From positions 20,665,344 to 20,729,343 of the forward strand of contig CM068315.1 in NCBI GenBank assembly GCA_034766995.1: a stretch of DNA of 64,000 bases, read 5' to 3'. Both the position numbers and the translations under genes were made by a program. This DNA is from Acanthacorydalis orientalis (Eukaryota; Arthropoda; Insecta; Megaloptera; Corydalidae). Every line of letters starts with the position of its first letter. Position 1 is the stretch's first letter. A model generated the notes under the pieces. The model was given only the letters and a program-made list of their open reading frames with translations, had not been told where the DNA came from and did no database searches. Of this stretch, positions 12,315 to 23,371 are shown one piece after another.

Positions 12315-12888
12315 TTAAATTGACAGGAAAATAATTCTGTTTTTTGTTTTCTAAATTCTATCCTTATTTTTTTCAATGAAAGTGTCATTTCATCATGTTC
12401 ATATTAATATCATTTTAAAGTTCATTTTTTGTTCTGTATTTTGATAACATCGACTTTTGTTTCGTTATTAATCTTGTTTCAAATTGGGTTATTAAATTGA
12501 AGATGGAAAAGAAGCAAATAAAAATACTTTTTCTATGAGCTCAAAATGGGTGGTAAAGTAGCAGAAACTTCTCGTAATCTAAACAATGATTTTGATGTCA
12601 GTACTGTTAAGGACCGTACGGTATAATGGTGGTTCCAAAAATTTCATACTGGAGACGAGAGTCTTGAAAATGAAGAAGGTATTGGGCGTCGTTATTCAGT
12701 TCATAACGACCAACTGAAGATGTTAATTAAATCAAATCTTCGCACAGCAATTCGAGAGCTTACACAAAAGTGAAACGTTAGTCATCCAACAGTTGTAAAT
12801 CACTTAAAACAGCTAGGAAAATCAAAAAAGAAAGAAATGTATATGAAGTTGAAGATCATAAACTGCAATTATTTTTCTACCAACTTAA
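12315..12888 (+). mobile_element. Internally deleted mariner keeping only the HTH region
   Basis: Bounded by TTAAATTGACAGGAAAATAA at the left and the inverted GCAATTATTTTTCTACCAAC at the right; 574 bp. The coding part from about 12504 has the N-terminal domain (TVK.RTV.WWFQKF, then VSHPTVVNHLKQLGK at about 12780-12825), with one frameshift and two stops. It then passes directly into GATCATAAAC and the TIR. The whole catalytic domain is absent. The copy at 50501-51076 has almost the same length (576 bp) and junction. Confidence 0.85.
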
Positions 12889-13714
12889 TACATTAAATTT
12901 ATCTAATAATTCTACAGTTATATGTTTTAAAGTATAAAAATCATTTGTCGAGATTTGGGACTTACGATTTAAATTAGAAAAGAATATCGATAAACACAAA
13001 AAACACGACATATCACCATAAAAATTACAAGACAAAATATTTGTTATTATTTTTAATGATTTTTTTCATTTATTTTTGCGCAGCTCGACAAAGTTCAAAA
13101 AATATTTATATATGTAGAATTATTCAACTATAATTGAAAAGAAGTTAAAAACTTCAAATAAAAGAGAAACCATTATTGTCATTAAAGTACATCGAGAAAC
13201 GTTTCAAATAATATATAAATGTTCAACGTGATTAGAATAAAGTAGTTCTTATTTATGAGTTTTCTATGTACTTTTCTAATAATATAAATCATGAATGATC
13301 GGAAAAGAAGACCAGTTTATAAACCGTACTGTTATATTTCCACACAAACTTAAATTGTTTAGAGTCTTCATTTTTACGATTTTAGGCACTTTTATTTGGT
13401 TATTAAAATCTGAATAAAATTGAAATGATAGATTTGTCTTAATAATAAATCCGCAGATAAGTGGCTTCCAATATAAAATCAAAACTGTGACGTATTGAAA
13501 GATTTCCACCCAAAAAAAAACACAATGAAATTCTGTAGGATGTTTAAAGGTGAAAACAATATAACGGCCTTTAGGTCACCGATTCTAAACCGATGGAGTA
13601 TGATTTCTTATAAACAACACTCCAATAAAACAAAATCAAAAACTCTTGGCATCTAATTCTTGATCCTAATTGAAGGAAAGGGATTTATTGTCATTAGTTG
13701 TATTAGGAAAAAGC

Positions 13715-13716
<2 letters not shown>
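12889..13716. other. AT-rich interval, nothing identified
   Basis: A 77-codon minus frame (13276-13509) is unrecognised. Confidence 0.55.
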
Positions 13717-13760
<44 letters not shown>

Positions 13761-13785
13761 TAGATAGATAGATAGATAGATAGAT
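13717..13785. repeat. (TA)n(GATA)n
   Basis: TA to about 13758, followed by seven GATA units. Confidence 0.95.
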
Positions 13786-13929
13786 CTGAATATACTATTT
13801 TTTTTATATTTTATCGGTTTTCCGAAAAATATATTGTATATTTAAATATCAATAATAAAAAGAATCATATTCAATCTTTTATTACGAATATATTTATTAT
13901 TCTAATTTTCTTCTTTTTGAATTACTTGA

Positions 13930-14175
13930 CTCGACTAGTTCAGGACGTGTAGTAGTTTCAGATAAATTTAGATGATTTTAGAAATCAAATAGGATTATCT
14001 AACTCTACTTGAACTACAGACATAATGAATTGAACTAAAAACAGCTGAATTGAATACAACTCTATTCGTGTAATCATACAACTACATGAATCACAATAAA
14101 TAGAATTGAATACAACTAGCTAGAAGTTATCTAAATTTGCCTGAATACGGGATACGTATTGAAACTAGTCATAAA
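13930..14175. mobile_element. Foldback-like repeat of a separate family
   Basis: Left arm CGACTAGTTCAGGACGTG and CAGATAAATTTAGAT (13932-13972) pairs with the right arm ending AAACTAGTCAT (ATCTAAATTTGCCTG at about 14129). GAATTGAATACAACT occurs twice inside (about 14048 and 14104). No coding sequence. Confidence 0.5.
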
Positions 14176-14999
14176 AAACAAAATGATCGATTTTAAATAT
14201 GCTTTGTAAAAATATTTTTATTGATATGGTTGGTAAAATAGCACCTATGACATCCGCTACTTCATTTTACATAATATTTGTTCTAAAAAAAAAAACATTT
14301 CTATATTACATGAACTCGTCAAAAAATAATCATTTCTGACTTTTCTACTGGTATTCGATCCATTACGTGCTTATGGCGGACAGATCTAACTCACACTGTT
14401 TCATATAAATTCGCTTGATTATATTGTGGATTTTCCCAGATATTCACTATTTGAGAAGATCAGCGACAAATGATAATAATGATACAAATTAGTATAGTGA
14501 AAAGACTGTTGTCGGGGTCTTGTACCCCCAGGTATGGCTAACAATAACACGACGACAATACAAAAGATGTCCAAATACTTCAAATATGTGAAAAAAAATA
14601 TTGTGCCATAAATTAAAACATGTAACAACGTTTTTATATTAAATATTCACACTATTTGGGTAATTTATTCTGACTGAACAGTCTTAAACTTTTTTTAAAG
14701 TAGAGAAAATCACAGCTATATTTAGAAAAGTGCTATAAAATTAGTTTAAATTCGTGGAGGGAATATGTGTCAGTGAGTTTTATAATTGGATTAAGAAAAA
14801 TAATGAAAATAAAATTACCAAAGGTCATACTGTAAGCAGTTGTTTACGTCCATGAACACTACTGATCTTACAATTAGTTATGCTTAATCTGGAACATCGT
14901 TATCCATTGGATAGTAATTTACTCTGTAAAGAAAATGTTCAAAGTGGATTAGTTCATAGATTCACTTGTAACAATTATCTGCGTATCGAAACAACAGTG
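14176..14999. other. AT-rich interval, nothing identified
   Basis: No supported feature. Confidence 0.6.
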
Positions 15000-15400
15000 C
15001 TCTTTTTCCTCTTTGAAAACATTGTATATTTTCCGGTTCCGCCGAATTGATTCTATTGTTCGGACGACGACGACGTCGTGCACGCGTTGAAATTCATCGC
15101 GTAACTCAATTAACTCGGCACCGACGCACAGATACACAGACACAACGAACGAATTTAATCGAGATTGTGTTCTGCGGCGAGGAGGTTTCGACAATGACGA
15201 CGATCACTCGTTCGGGTGTGTTACACAACTAGGGAAAATGGTTGCTCCAGGCGATGGCGGTACTATGTGACGGGGTGTGGTATATTTGAATACATTGCTG
15301 TCGGGAGATAACAGGAGAATGTAACGGTCTGTGCCTTCGGGATATAGGACATCGATTTATTGTCAGGCAGATTGAAATCGGAGTCCTCTTTGAGTGGTAT
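15000..15400. promoter_or_regulatory. CpG-rich island
   Basis: GACGACGACGACGTCGTGCA at about 15063 and many further CpGs. Opposed open frames of 61-81 codons on both strands are by-products of base composition. It lies 2.2 kb upstream of the 17556-18201 exon, so it could be an intronic enhancer or an alternative first exon of that gene. Confidence 0.35.
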
Positions 15401-15628
15401 AACAGTAGTAGTTATAATAATACCATACATGTTGGTTAGTTCGATTGTGTATATATTCTGTAGAAATCATTCAAAAGTCTAAATATTTCTTTCTAAATCA
15501 AGTAAATAAAGTGAACCTATTTATAGATATTAATATACATTGAATATATTTTATAATATATATCTAGTTTTTCATAATTACATTCTGAAATACAAACCGA
15601 TAAGCAAAGAGACTATTTTTTATATATC

Positions 15629-15715
15629 GGAGGGCTCTGCCCCCTAATCGCTACGCTCGTCAACCTCTATGGAGCTCCGCTCCTGCTCGTTTCGCTCACT
15701 CACCCGACTTGTTTC
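15629..15715. repeat. GC-rich hairpin repeat, copy 1
   Basis: GGAGGGCTCTGCCCCCT forms a stem, followed by AATCGCTACGCTCGTCAACC, then GGAGCTCCGCTCC and GCTCGTTTCGCTCACTCACC. It follows a short TATATAT. It stands out sharply from the AT-rich surroundings and resembles 36581-36625 and 36836-36876. Confidence 0.65.
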
Positions 15716-15759
15716 ACTTGCATCGCATGTAGTCACTCAATATCGTAATATATGTGTAT

Positions 15760-16511
15760 CGATTAATCAGTTTGGTAAAAAGGCAAGTTAAACGCCGTTT
15801 CCTCAACAAAGTCTCCATTGAGGGCTATACACTTGGCCCAGTGAGTCTACAAAATACGCATTGTCGGCGGAAGTGACATCCACATTCGACGAGGATTTCT
15901 TCTTACCAAGCCAAATTTTCAAGATTGGGTCAAGTTCGAGGAATAGGGTGGATGAGGAATTAATTCGAAACCTAATTCGTGCAATTTTACCATTGATTTG
16001 TGGGACGGTGCATAGTCCTGGTGAAAGAGCACTTGTTTGTGTGCTAATCTGGACGTTTTTGTTTTATTTCTTCTTTTAGACGATCCAATAATGTTGCATA
16101 ACAGGCTCCTGTTATCGTTTTCCCTTTCGTTAAGTAGTCAATCAGGATGATTCGGAATCACAGTGTCTATCATCTCCCTAGCCCATAAAACTGTCTTCAC
16201 CTTCTTAGGCCCACTTTCACTAGTCGTTGTCTACTACTTTGACTGCTGCTTCGACTCAGGTGTGTAGTGGAGGATCCATGTTTCATCCACGGTGACGAAT
16301 TGATACAAAAAGGCTTGTTCGTGTTTTCTATATTTGTGGCAACTGCTACAATGCTCGCTTCAAATATCTATACAAGTGAACAAAGCGTCGCTTCTGGCTG
16401 AAATTTCGTCTATGCTAGTTTGAAAAGTAATGCTTGATAGCCGCAACGTTAACAAATGAATAGTGGTGCCATATTATAAAAATTTACCAAACTTATCAAA
16501 CGACCCTCGTA
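15760..16511 (-). pseudogene. Mariner transposase pseudogene, left-truncated
   Basis: The right end (16478-16511) is a terminus, inverted TACGAGGGTCGTTTGATAAG. Minus-strand reading gives VTVDETWILHYTPESK at about 16300-16250 (first catalytic Asp intact), GPKKVKTVLWAREM, LLNERENDNRSLLC, then VLFHQDYAPSHKS at about 16040-16000 (second Asp intact), and a decayed C-terminus to about 15790. The N-terminal HTH is missing or unrecognisable. Stops interrupt it at several points. The left terminus is lost next to the GC-rich hairpin repeat at 15629-15715. Confidence 0.8.
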
Positions 16512-16544
16512 TAAAATTCGATTTGAAAAGATTAAATGTTTCGG

Positions 16545-16695
16545 TAACTTGGCGCTTTGAGTATAATGGTGTTACCATCGAAATAATAGATAATAATTTA
16601 TTGAATATTTTTAATCTAAAATTTTTGATATAAAAATTTTTATGTGGTTTGTGGGGAGAAAAAAATTCATTTATCGAAGTAAATTTAGCCAAACT
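16545..16695. mobile_element. Foldback element, copy 2, single arm
   Basis: Carries the right arm of the 52199-52503 family: AATAATTTATTGAATATTTT, ATGTGGTTTGTGGGGAGAAA, TTCATTTATCGAAGTAAA. The left arm is absent, having been lost or replaced next to the mariner end at 16511. Confidence 0.6.
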
Positions 16696-17520
16696 ATCAG
16701 AACTGTTATTGTGAAATATTTGTGTTTTTTAATACATACTGTGTATTCCAAAATTGATTATAATTTGTAGTCTAAAAGGCTGAGATCTGAGCTAGAGAAA
16801 GACAAACTTCTATCTTTATAACGTATGATATGTTTTTTCATCATTAATGTTTTCAAGCTATATTTGTCCCTTTTATGTCTGTAATAAAAATTCAAATATA
16901 ACAATAAAATTAAACATATTATAACACTTAATGATATATGATGATAAAATTAAACAATGAGATGATTAATTTGTCTATAAATTATCCGAAGACAGCTTAA
17001 GAGTTGATACAAGTCACAACTGATGGATACTTAAAGGATCCATCATAATCAAGACCACTAGCATAAAACATAATTGTATTGCTTTTGATTCACAGCTAGC
17101 CGTTAAATTCAATCCATTCTTCTGACAAATGTAGAATAATGGATTCCTCAAATATTGAATTAGACAAATTATTGCCCTTATTATTCCTTAACTGTATTAA
17201 TAAACACTTTAGGCTTATAATTATTTTCTGATAAATGAAATCTATCTAATCTATCAATTACATTAATATTTATATTCTCTTTTCTACTGAAATATATCTA
17301 ACTTTTCTAAAATAATTTTGAATTTAGAAAAATCGTACTTGTACATAGCAGACTTGCCGAAATCGGATATATTAAACAGTAAGAGATTTTTCAGATCAAA
17401 TGAAAAGGATAATATGTGATTGTAACTTTAATTGTAATTGTTTCATTAGATATTTTTATTTTGAAGAAATCTTTTATGTATCATTTTTTTCGATATATTT
17501 ATGTATGAAAATAAAAACGA
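16696..17520. other. Probable intron sequence before the terminal exon
   Basis: AT-rich, no repeats recognised. It would be the 3' end of the intron that precedes 17556-18201. Confidence 0.5.
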
Positions 17521-17556
17521 TACTAATACAGTTTCTAATATAGGATTCATTCTAGG
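17521..17556 (+). other. Branch point and tandem 3' splice acceptors
   Basis: TACTAAT at 17521-17527 is close to the consensus branch point. Two acceptor AGs follow, at 17542-17543 and 17554-17555, exactly 12 nt apart. Both leave a G as the first exon base in the same phase, so choosing the first adds four residues (I-H-S-R) before Met without shifting the frame. An in-frame stop at 17536-17538 confirms that the coding frame cannot extend further left without splicing. Confidence 0.65.
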
Positions 17557-18201
17557 ATGCAACAACAACAGCTGGCAGCGCAGCTGGCGAATCACGGCGG
17601 TAGCGGCCAAACCTCATCCGAGCAAATGTTGAGTCCGAACGGCAACACTTCGGACAGTGATTCGGACATCTCGCTCGGTGCGCATTCTCCACCGATAAGC
17701 AGCAGTGCGAGTCTCGGCACTCATTCGCCACCAAGCCTCCACTTCGGTCGTCCGTCGCCGACGCCGCTGTCGTCGTTCCGTTTTGGACCCCATTCCCCGG
17801 GACCGATACCGGGAGGATTCCGATTCGGTTCGCATTCCCCTGGACCGGTACCGATCAGTGCGTTTAGACACTCGCCGACCGTTCCGTTAAGATTAGATCC
17901 GTCTCCGACGAGTACGTCGTTACAGATCGGCACGTCGCCGAACGGTACTCCGCATTCACCGTTAACGACACCATTGAGGATTAGAGTCAATTCACCAACA
18001 AGGCTTGGTGCGCCCGCGCAATCTCTGTCGCCAGTAACTGCGACGAATCTGCACGTCGGCGCCTCGCCGCACGGCGGAATAGTTCGTATCGCGCCACCTT
18101 CACCCCCGACGATACCGCAACATCCCCTACCGCCGACGGCGCATTCACAACCGCCGCCTCCGATCTTACACAGACCATTCTCACCACCAAGACTTACGTG
18201 A
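17556..18201 (+). CDS. Terminal exon of an unidentified Ser/Pro-rich protein
   Basis: An open frame of 214 codons from ATG 17557 to TGA 18199-18201, much richer in G+C than its surroundings. It starts directly after an acceptor AG, so the ATG is probably an internal Met and the protein is longer upstream. Residues 1-12 are Gln/Ala rich. Residues 32-37 form an acidic SDSDSD stretch of CK2-site type. Then come near repeats: SLGAHSPP (39-46), SLGTHSPP (52-59), FRFGPHSPGPIP (74-85) and FRFGSHSPGPVP (88-99), followed by many S/T-P pairs and a Pro-rich tail from about 180. No enzyme, zinc-finger or homeodomain signature is visible. Such tails are common in insect transcription factors and are often phosphorylated by proline-directed kinases, but that role is inferred. 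No partner exon was found in the window. Confidence is high that it is coding, low on function. Confidence 0.8.
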
Positions 18202-18590
18202 TATGAACATAGTACTTTCGGATGGAGTCACTCTTTCACCGATAGGGTTTCATTTGATCAATAGTCGAAGGGAAACTCCTTGAACTCTTTGGACTCCTTA
18301 TAGAAAGCAAATCTCGGTTCTATTCTACTTTATATAAACTATAACCGACGTAGAAATGTGAGTAAGAATTGTATTATTCTTATCACAAAAGTCATGAGTT
18401 TAGTCACGTCTTCGTTCTATTTGAATTACAGACGAAAAATGTATAGAAAAAAACTTTTTTTATAATAATATAATTCAATGTAATTCGTCTACCCCGATTG
18501 ATTTGACGAATAGACTATATAAACATTACTAATTTTTATTTCGAATCTGTTAGTATATAAATAAAGATTAAATTAAGAAAATATTAATTT
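18202..18590 (+). other. Probable 3' UTR with poly(A) signal
   Basis: AT-rich sequence after the stop of the 17556-18201 exon with no open frame. A canonical AATAAA lies at 18560-18565, about 360 bp past the stop. The cleavage site would be expected 10-30 bp further on. The end coordinate is an estimate. Confidence 0.5.
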
Positions 18591-18846
18591 TCTTCAAGTT
18601 TTTTTTACTTATTATATATTGAAAAATACTTTGCGCTGTTCAAAGAATAAAGTCAATTTTTCACAGAAAAACTTGTAAGTGTTAACACCCAATTCAAAAT
18701 TTTCATTATATGACCAGTTAATATTCTAATACAACATTATAAATCAATGCATATTAGTTTATTTTGAACTAACAACTCTTAGATAATTATGATTTATTTT
18801 ATCGCTAATTCCATTATAATCAAATCATTTTGTTCGTATCTTTACC

Positions 18847-18848
<2 letters not shown>

Positions 18849-18919
<71 letters not shown>
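18849..18919. repeat. (TA)n microsatellite
   Basis: TA with one AAAT interruption, 0.3 kb past the poly(A) signal of the 17556-18201 exon. Confidence 0.95.
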
Positions 18920-18923
<4 letters not shown>

Positions 18924-19828
18924 TTGATTCAAAAATATCACATAAAATTCAAAATATACAAAAAAAAGTAATAAACACTTCTTAAACGTTCTTTTAAAGT
19001 TAATACAAAAATCAGTGAAGTAAAGGTGTCCAAAGGGTAGAAGGTTTACAAATTTTCTCAACTGTGTGTGTGTATTTTAAAAGAAAAAAGTAAAAAATAG
19101 TGGACTGGATTCTATAAAAAAACTGTTTTGAATTTTATGAAATTAAGTGTTACGTGGCAATGTATAATAAAAATAGTTAATATATTAACAAAAAAGTTTG
19201 TATATTTTTAAGTATTTTTTATGCATGACGTTTTATTATTTGATCAGCAATAAATATAAATATATATATATACATATATTATATTATTGATAAAAACAAA
19301 CATTTTCAAATATGTACATAATTGTAATATTTATAGGAAAAATTTTCTGGCAGTCATGGGGTACGTAACATTTTTATTATGAGTTGTTAAATCAAACAAG
19401 AGGTAGAATTTTTAATTTTTGGATTAATTTTAATAGAAAATGTTTCGTTAGTCATTTGTTTGTATTTGTGATTGTTCTGTTCTGAACTGACAATGAAATA
19501 TCTTTTTCGCAGTATTTATCCTAAGCTATGAGTGTTACAAAATAACAGTTCTGTTGTTGATTCAAATATAAAAAAAATATTTTAGTTACTGATTATGTAT
19601 ATTTTTCTTTTCTAAAAGTAGACAAAATTGATTATATAATGTGTTAAATATTCTTTTCAATGAAATATTTACAAATTCTAAACAAGAAAAAGTATTTTAA
19701 TGTTGCTATTTCTTAAATTATAAAAAAGGCAGAGAAGCAAAATATCACAACTTATTTTTTCGGAATATATTTGGTATTTCAATTGCATATCGCTGTGCTC
19801 ATCCGTCTTTTAACATAATTAATATATA
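18920..19828. other. AT-rich interval, nothing identified
   Basis: No supported feature. Confidence 0.6.
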
Positions 19829-20036
19829 GGGTGATTGAATTTAGGCTTTCACATGGACATATTGAAAGGGAGCGCAGGGATTAAGAAAAGTCATGTTATT
19901 TTTCATTTAGTATTTTGGTTCAATTCAGTACTAAAATACAATGAAATTAAAATACTAAATGGGGGAACATGTTCTTTTTTAATTTTTACGTTTTTGTTAA
20001 AAATACTTTCATGTGAAAGCTTAAGTTGAATCGCCC
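19829..20036. mobile_element. TA-flanked MITE, copy 1
   Basis: TA-flanked, 208 bp. Ends GGGTGATTGAATTTAGGCTT and inverted GGGCGATTCAACTTAAGCTT, then TCACATGNAANTATT. The central AGTATTTTGGTTCAATTCAG is itself part of a palindrome. A 64-codon open frame lies inside and is not considered coding. Confidence 0.85.
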
Positions 20037-20125
20037 TATATATTGCTCACAACTCTGTTATAAAGCTTGTATTACTAAAAAAATATTATAAACCCGTTCA
20101 ACTTTTCTGAACTAAATTGCAGAGT

Positions 20126-20325
20126 TCAGACTTTCATTATTTTGAGTAAAGCTTCTCGTAGAACGTTCTGATAAATTGTCCGATCTAAGGTCTTCATAAA
20201 CGGCTTTAATATCATTTTGAACGTCTCATAAAGATTATTCTTATGATCGTACTGATCTATTGTGCTATTCGCCATTCTTTTTGCCACAAGCACAAAGAAT
20301 GTTTCAATAGAATATTTTTATGAAA
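20126..20325 (-). other. Short protein-like open frame, unrecognised
   Basis: Minus-strand frame of 66 codons ending at TGA 20126-20128, with a natural-looking residue mix (ETFFVLVAKRMANSTIDQYD … ILKPFMKTLDRTIYQ). Blocked upstream by TAA with no acceptor AG near it. Could be an exon or transposase fragment. I do not recognise it. Confidence 0.25.
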
Positions 20326-20889
20326 TTGTAGGCTTGAATCTACAAAAATCTTCTAGTAAAACGTAACTCTAACATCATCCTTTATTATTTTTTTTCTTAA
20401 AATCTGAGCAACTTGTGAAAGTAAATGCATAGTAGAAGGTAAGTTAATTGAAGAACTTTGAAATAATGAATAGTCAAACAATTTTGTAAAGTAGTGTTGG
20501 TAAAAGCATTTACTTTACATATTTTTAAATACACACAATCAGATTGTACTAAAAGTTTGGTCTCATTTCAACAGAAAAAGTAATAAAATAAAAGTCAAGA
20601 GTTCTGTATAATTTAAATTGATTACAGATTCCATTAATTACGACTTAATTTAAATTTTATCCACATAAGATAAGAATGATTATTACATTTTTATATCTAT
20701 ATAAAAAAATGAATTGTAAGGGTCAGTTATATATTTTTGTTAATCATTATTAACCTGATAATCTGTTAGTAAATAAGCGATTCTTCATACATCTAATTTG
20801 TGAAATTCAACCTCTGTTTTATAAAGTGCAAAATTATCGAATCAGAAAATTTCCTTAGACGCAGTTCTTTCAACCTTTAATTTTTTAAT

Positions 20890-21095
20890 TATTTTTTTCG
20901 TATTTAGGTGTATTTAAATTTAATCACTTCAAATCAGGTTTATTTAAGACTTTTCCAATCTTTTCGAATATGTTCAGATTTAATAAATTCTGGTCAGATC
21001 TAATCAGATCTATTAAAGTACGATTAATTCTAATCTGATTTAGACAAGCGTACTTAAATCTGGTCAAACCAGATCAGATAATTTTTGAAAAATTA
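20890..21095. repeat. Degenerate TCAGATTTAAT-type repeats
   Basis: Variants of TCAGATTTAATAAATTCTG and CTGGTCAGATC recur in both orientations: at about 20933, 20973, 20994, 21004, 21034, 21060 and 21070. Confidence 0.45.
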
Positions 21096-21406
21096 TTCGT
21101 TCAAAAATTTATTTTTCGAAATATTTATCTACAACCCAGTATTACAGTCATTGAGTTTATTTCACATTGATTTGTCGCAAAGTAGCACATATGCAGTATA
21201 TAAGAAATAACGTGTTAATTTATGTAATACATTTAAGAATGGTGATGTTTTAAACAATTTGTACAAATTTAAATAAATGAAATAGATTTATATCACAGTT
21301 CAAAACATAAATAGTACCAAATTAAATTATGACTAATGAAACTATTTCGTAAAGTTTATTATTATTACAATTAAATATATTTGCAAAACATCATGTATAT
21401 TTTGTT

Positions 21407-21410
<4 letters not shown>

Positions 21411-21446
<36 letters not shown>

Positions 21447-21461
21447 TGTATATATATATAC
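21411..21461. repeat. (TA)n microsatellite
   Basis: TA with a TGTACATG interruption. Confidence 0.95.
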
Positions 21462-21654
21462 ATGAAAAATGAAATAATAAATTTATAATTCATAAAATAC
21501 TAATAATATTTCAAATCGCAGAAGGATATATGTCTTTTTTATATTGTATTTGCAAATAATTTCATCGCATTTTCATTTGGTTATATATTGATGTTTGTAT
21601 TTAAATCATTTCAAATCAACTATACAGAAAATTTAGTTAATTTATGGTTGAAAT

Positions 21655-21662
21655 AAACATGT

Positions 21663-21717
<55 letters not shown>

Positions 21718-21750
21718 GGGGCATATATATATATATATAAACATGTTACA

Positions 21751-21815
<65 letters not shown>

Positions 21816-21822
21816 GGCATGT
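21655..21822. repeat. Duplicated (TA)n block
   Basis: AAACATGTGACATA-(TA)n-TGGGGCAT occurs twice (about 21655-21724 and 21738-21820), showing a tandem duplication of the block with its flanks. Confidence 0.85.
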
Positions 21823-22716
21823 ATGTAGATACTGTGTTTTATTTGTCTTTGTGTTCTGTAATCAGCAATACCATTCAATTGAAATAAAATCAGATTCTTA
21901 TATATTGATTGTGTTCAGCCATTTTCATTCTTAATTCTCTACGTTTCTTTATATTTCCACCTAACATCACTATCTATAATACAGATAAATAATATTTTTA
22001 TTATTTTCTAAGGACAGAATATTCGTGTACATTCATTTATTCCCATCATCTTATTTTCATAAATTAGTATTGCATATAAATGGCCTCTATTATATAAACC
22101 GAAGACAAATAATATGCACACTACAACGGTGATTTTTTATATAAGATAACCAGAGTTATATTAAGAGTCTCATGCGTCTCCAAGATGAAGCTTATCAAAT
22201 ACTATGTTTGTATAAAAATCAACTAGATCTATTTTTTTAGTTTAAATAATTACTTGAAAACTATGATGTATAGAATATTACAGATACAAATATCCTGCAA
22301 AACTCAGTCAAAAACCTCAAAATGCCATGTATATAAGAGTTGTTTTTTTTCAATTGTAATGTAATGAAGTCTGTCAAAATGCAACCATCGATTTTTAGGA
22401 TCATTACTAAAATAGTATTATGGATTCTATATCCACTCTTAGGTACTATACTTAACGTACATGAACATGATAATGGCATAACTAGAGTAACTAAGTTGTT
22501 CAAATCTCATGAATTCGTTGGTTGAACAGTATCAATTTCAAAGGGATGTTGTGTATTTATTGATTCTGTATATCATACCATCTAATAATTTAATTTATGG
22601 AATCGCTTCTGTAAAAGACCAAAAAAATAAGTTGTCAATTCTTTTGCTATCAACTTCATAAATAATTCAATTTCATTTTATTTCATTCAAATAAAATTTT
22701 CGTATTGTATTTTTGT

Positions 22717-22719
<3 letters not shown>
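21823..22719. other. AT-rich interval, nothing identified
   Basis: Opposed frames of 61-80 codons at 22261-22525 lie on both strands of the same bases and are not recognised. Confidence 0.55.
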
Positions 22720-22791
<72 letters not shown>

Positions 22792-22817
22792 GTGCGTGTG
22801 TCTGTGTGTGTATGTAT
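22720..22817. repeat. (TA)n(TG)n
   Basis: TA to 22790 then TGTGCGTGTGTCTGTGTGTG. Confidence 0.95.
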
Positions 22818-23169
22818 AACTTATTAAAATATTTTTTTCATAAATTAATTTTTCACTCACACTGAAAACCACAAACTTTTTTTCTAATCAGAAATGTTCA
22901 ATTTATTATTGATATAATTTGATTGTTCACTTACACACATTTTGATAGCGCTTCTACCATTCTCAAAGTGAATCAATTCATTCTTGATTAGAAAAATTTT
23001 TTTTGGTTTGTCGTGTACGAAAAATATACATTTGTGAAAGTTGCGTTTTACCTAAAATTATTTTTCATTCATATTTGCCTTACGTTGACTCACGCAATAT
23101 TAATTTATATAAAGAAGATTCATAAGTCGCAGTTCTTGAGATCTCATATATATTAAACCAGCCACAGCA

Positions 23170-23202
23170 TATGTATATATATATATATATATATACACAC
23201 AC

Positions 23203-23253
<51 letters not shown>
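23170..23253. repeat. (TA)n microsatellite
   Basis: TA with an internal CACACACG. Confidence 0.95.
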
Positions 23254-23255
<2 letters not shown>

Positions 23256-23371
23256 AATATTTACGTATTCAGAATTGTAAAGTCCTCATATTATTTAAAA
23301 AATAACTGTTTATTATATACATTTCATATTTTGGATTAATCAATAATACTTTTTGTTCCAAAAATATTATA

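Noticed and set aside
15861..16079. 72-codon plus-strand frame
   Set aside because: Antisense of the mariner C-terminal half at 15760-16511.
17552..18190. Minus-strand and offset open frames over the terminal exon
   Set aside because: They are shadows of the GC-rich Ser/Pro exon. Only the 17556-18201 frame has splice context, a natural composition with repeats, and a downstream poly(A) signal.
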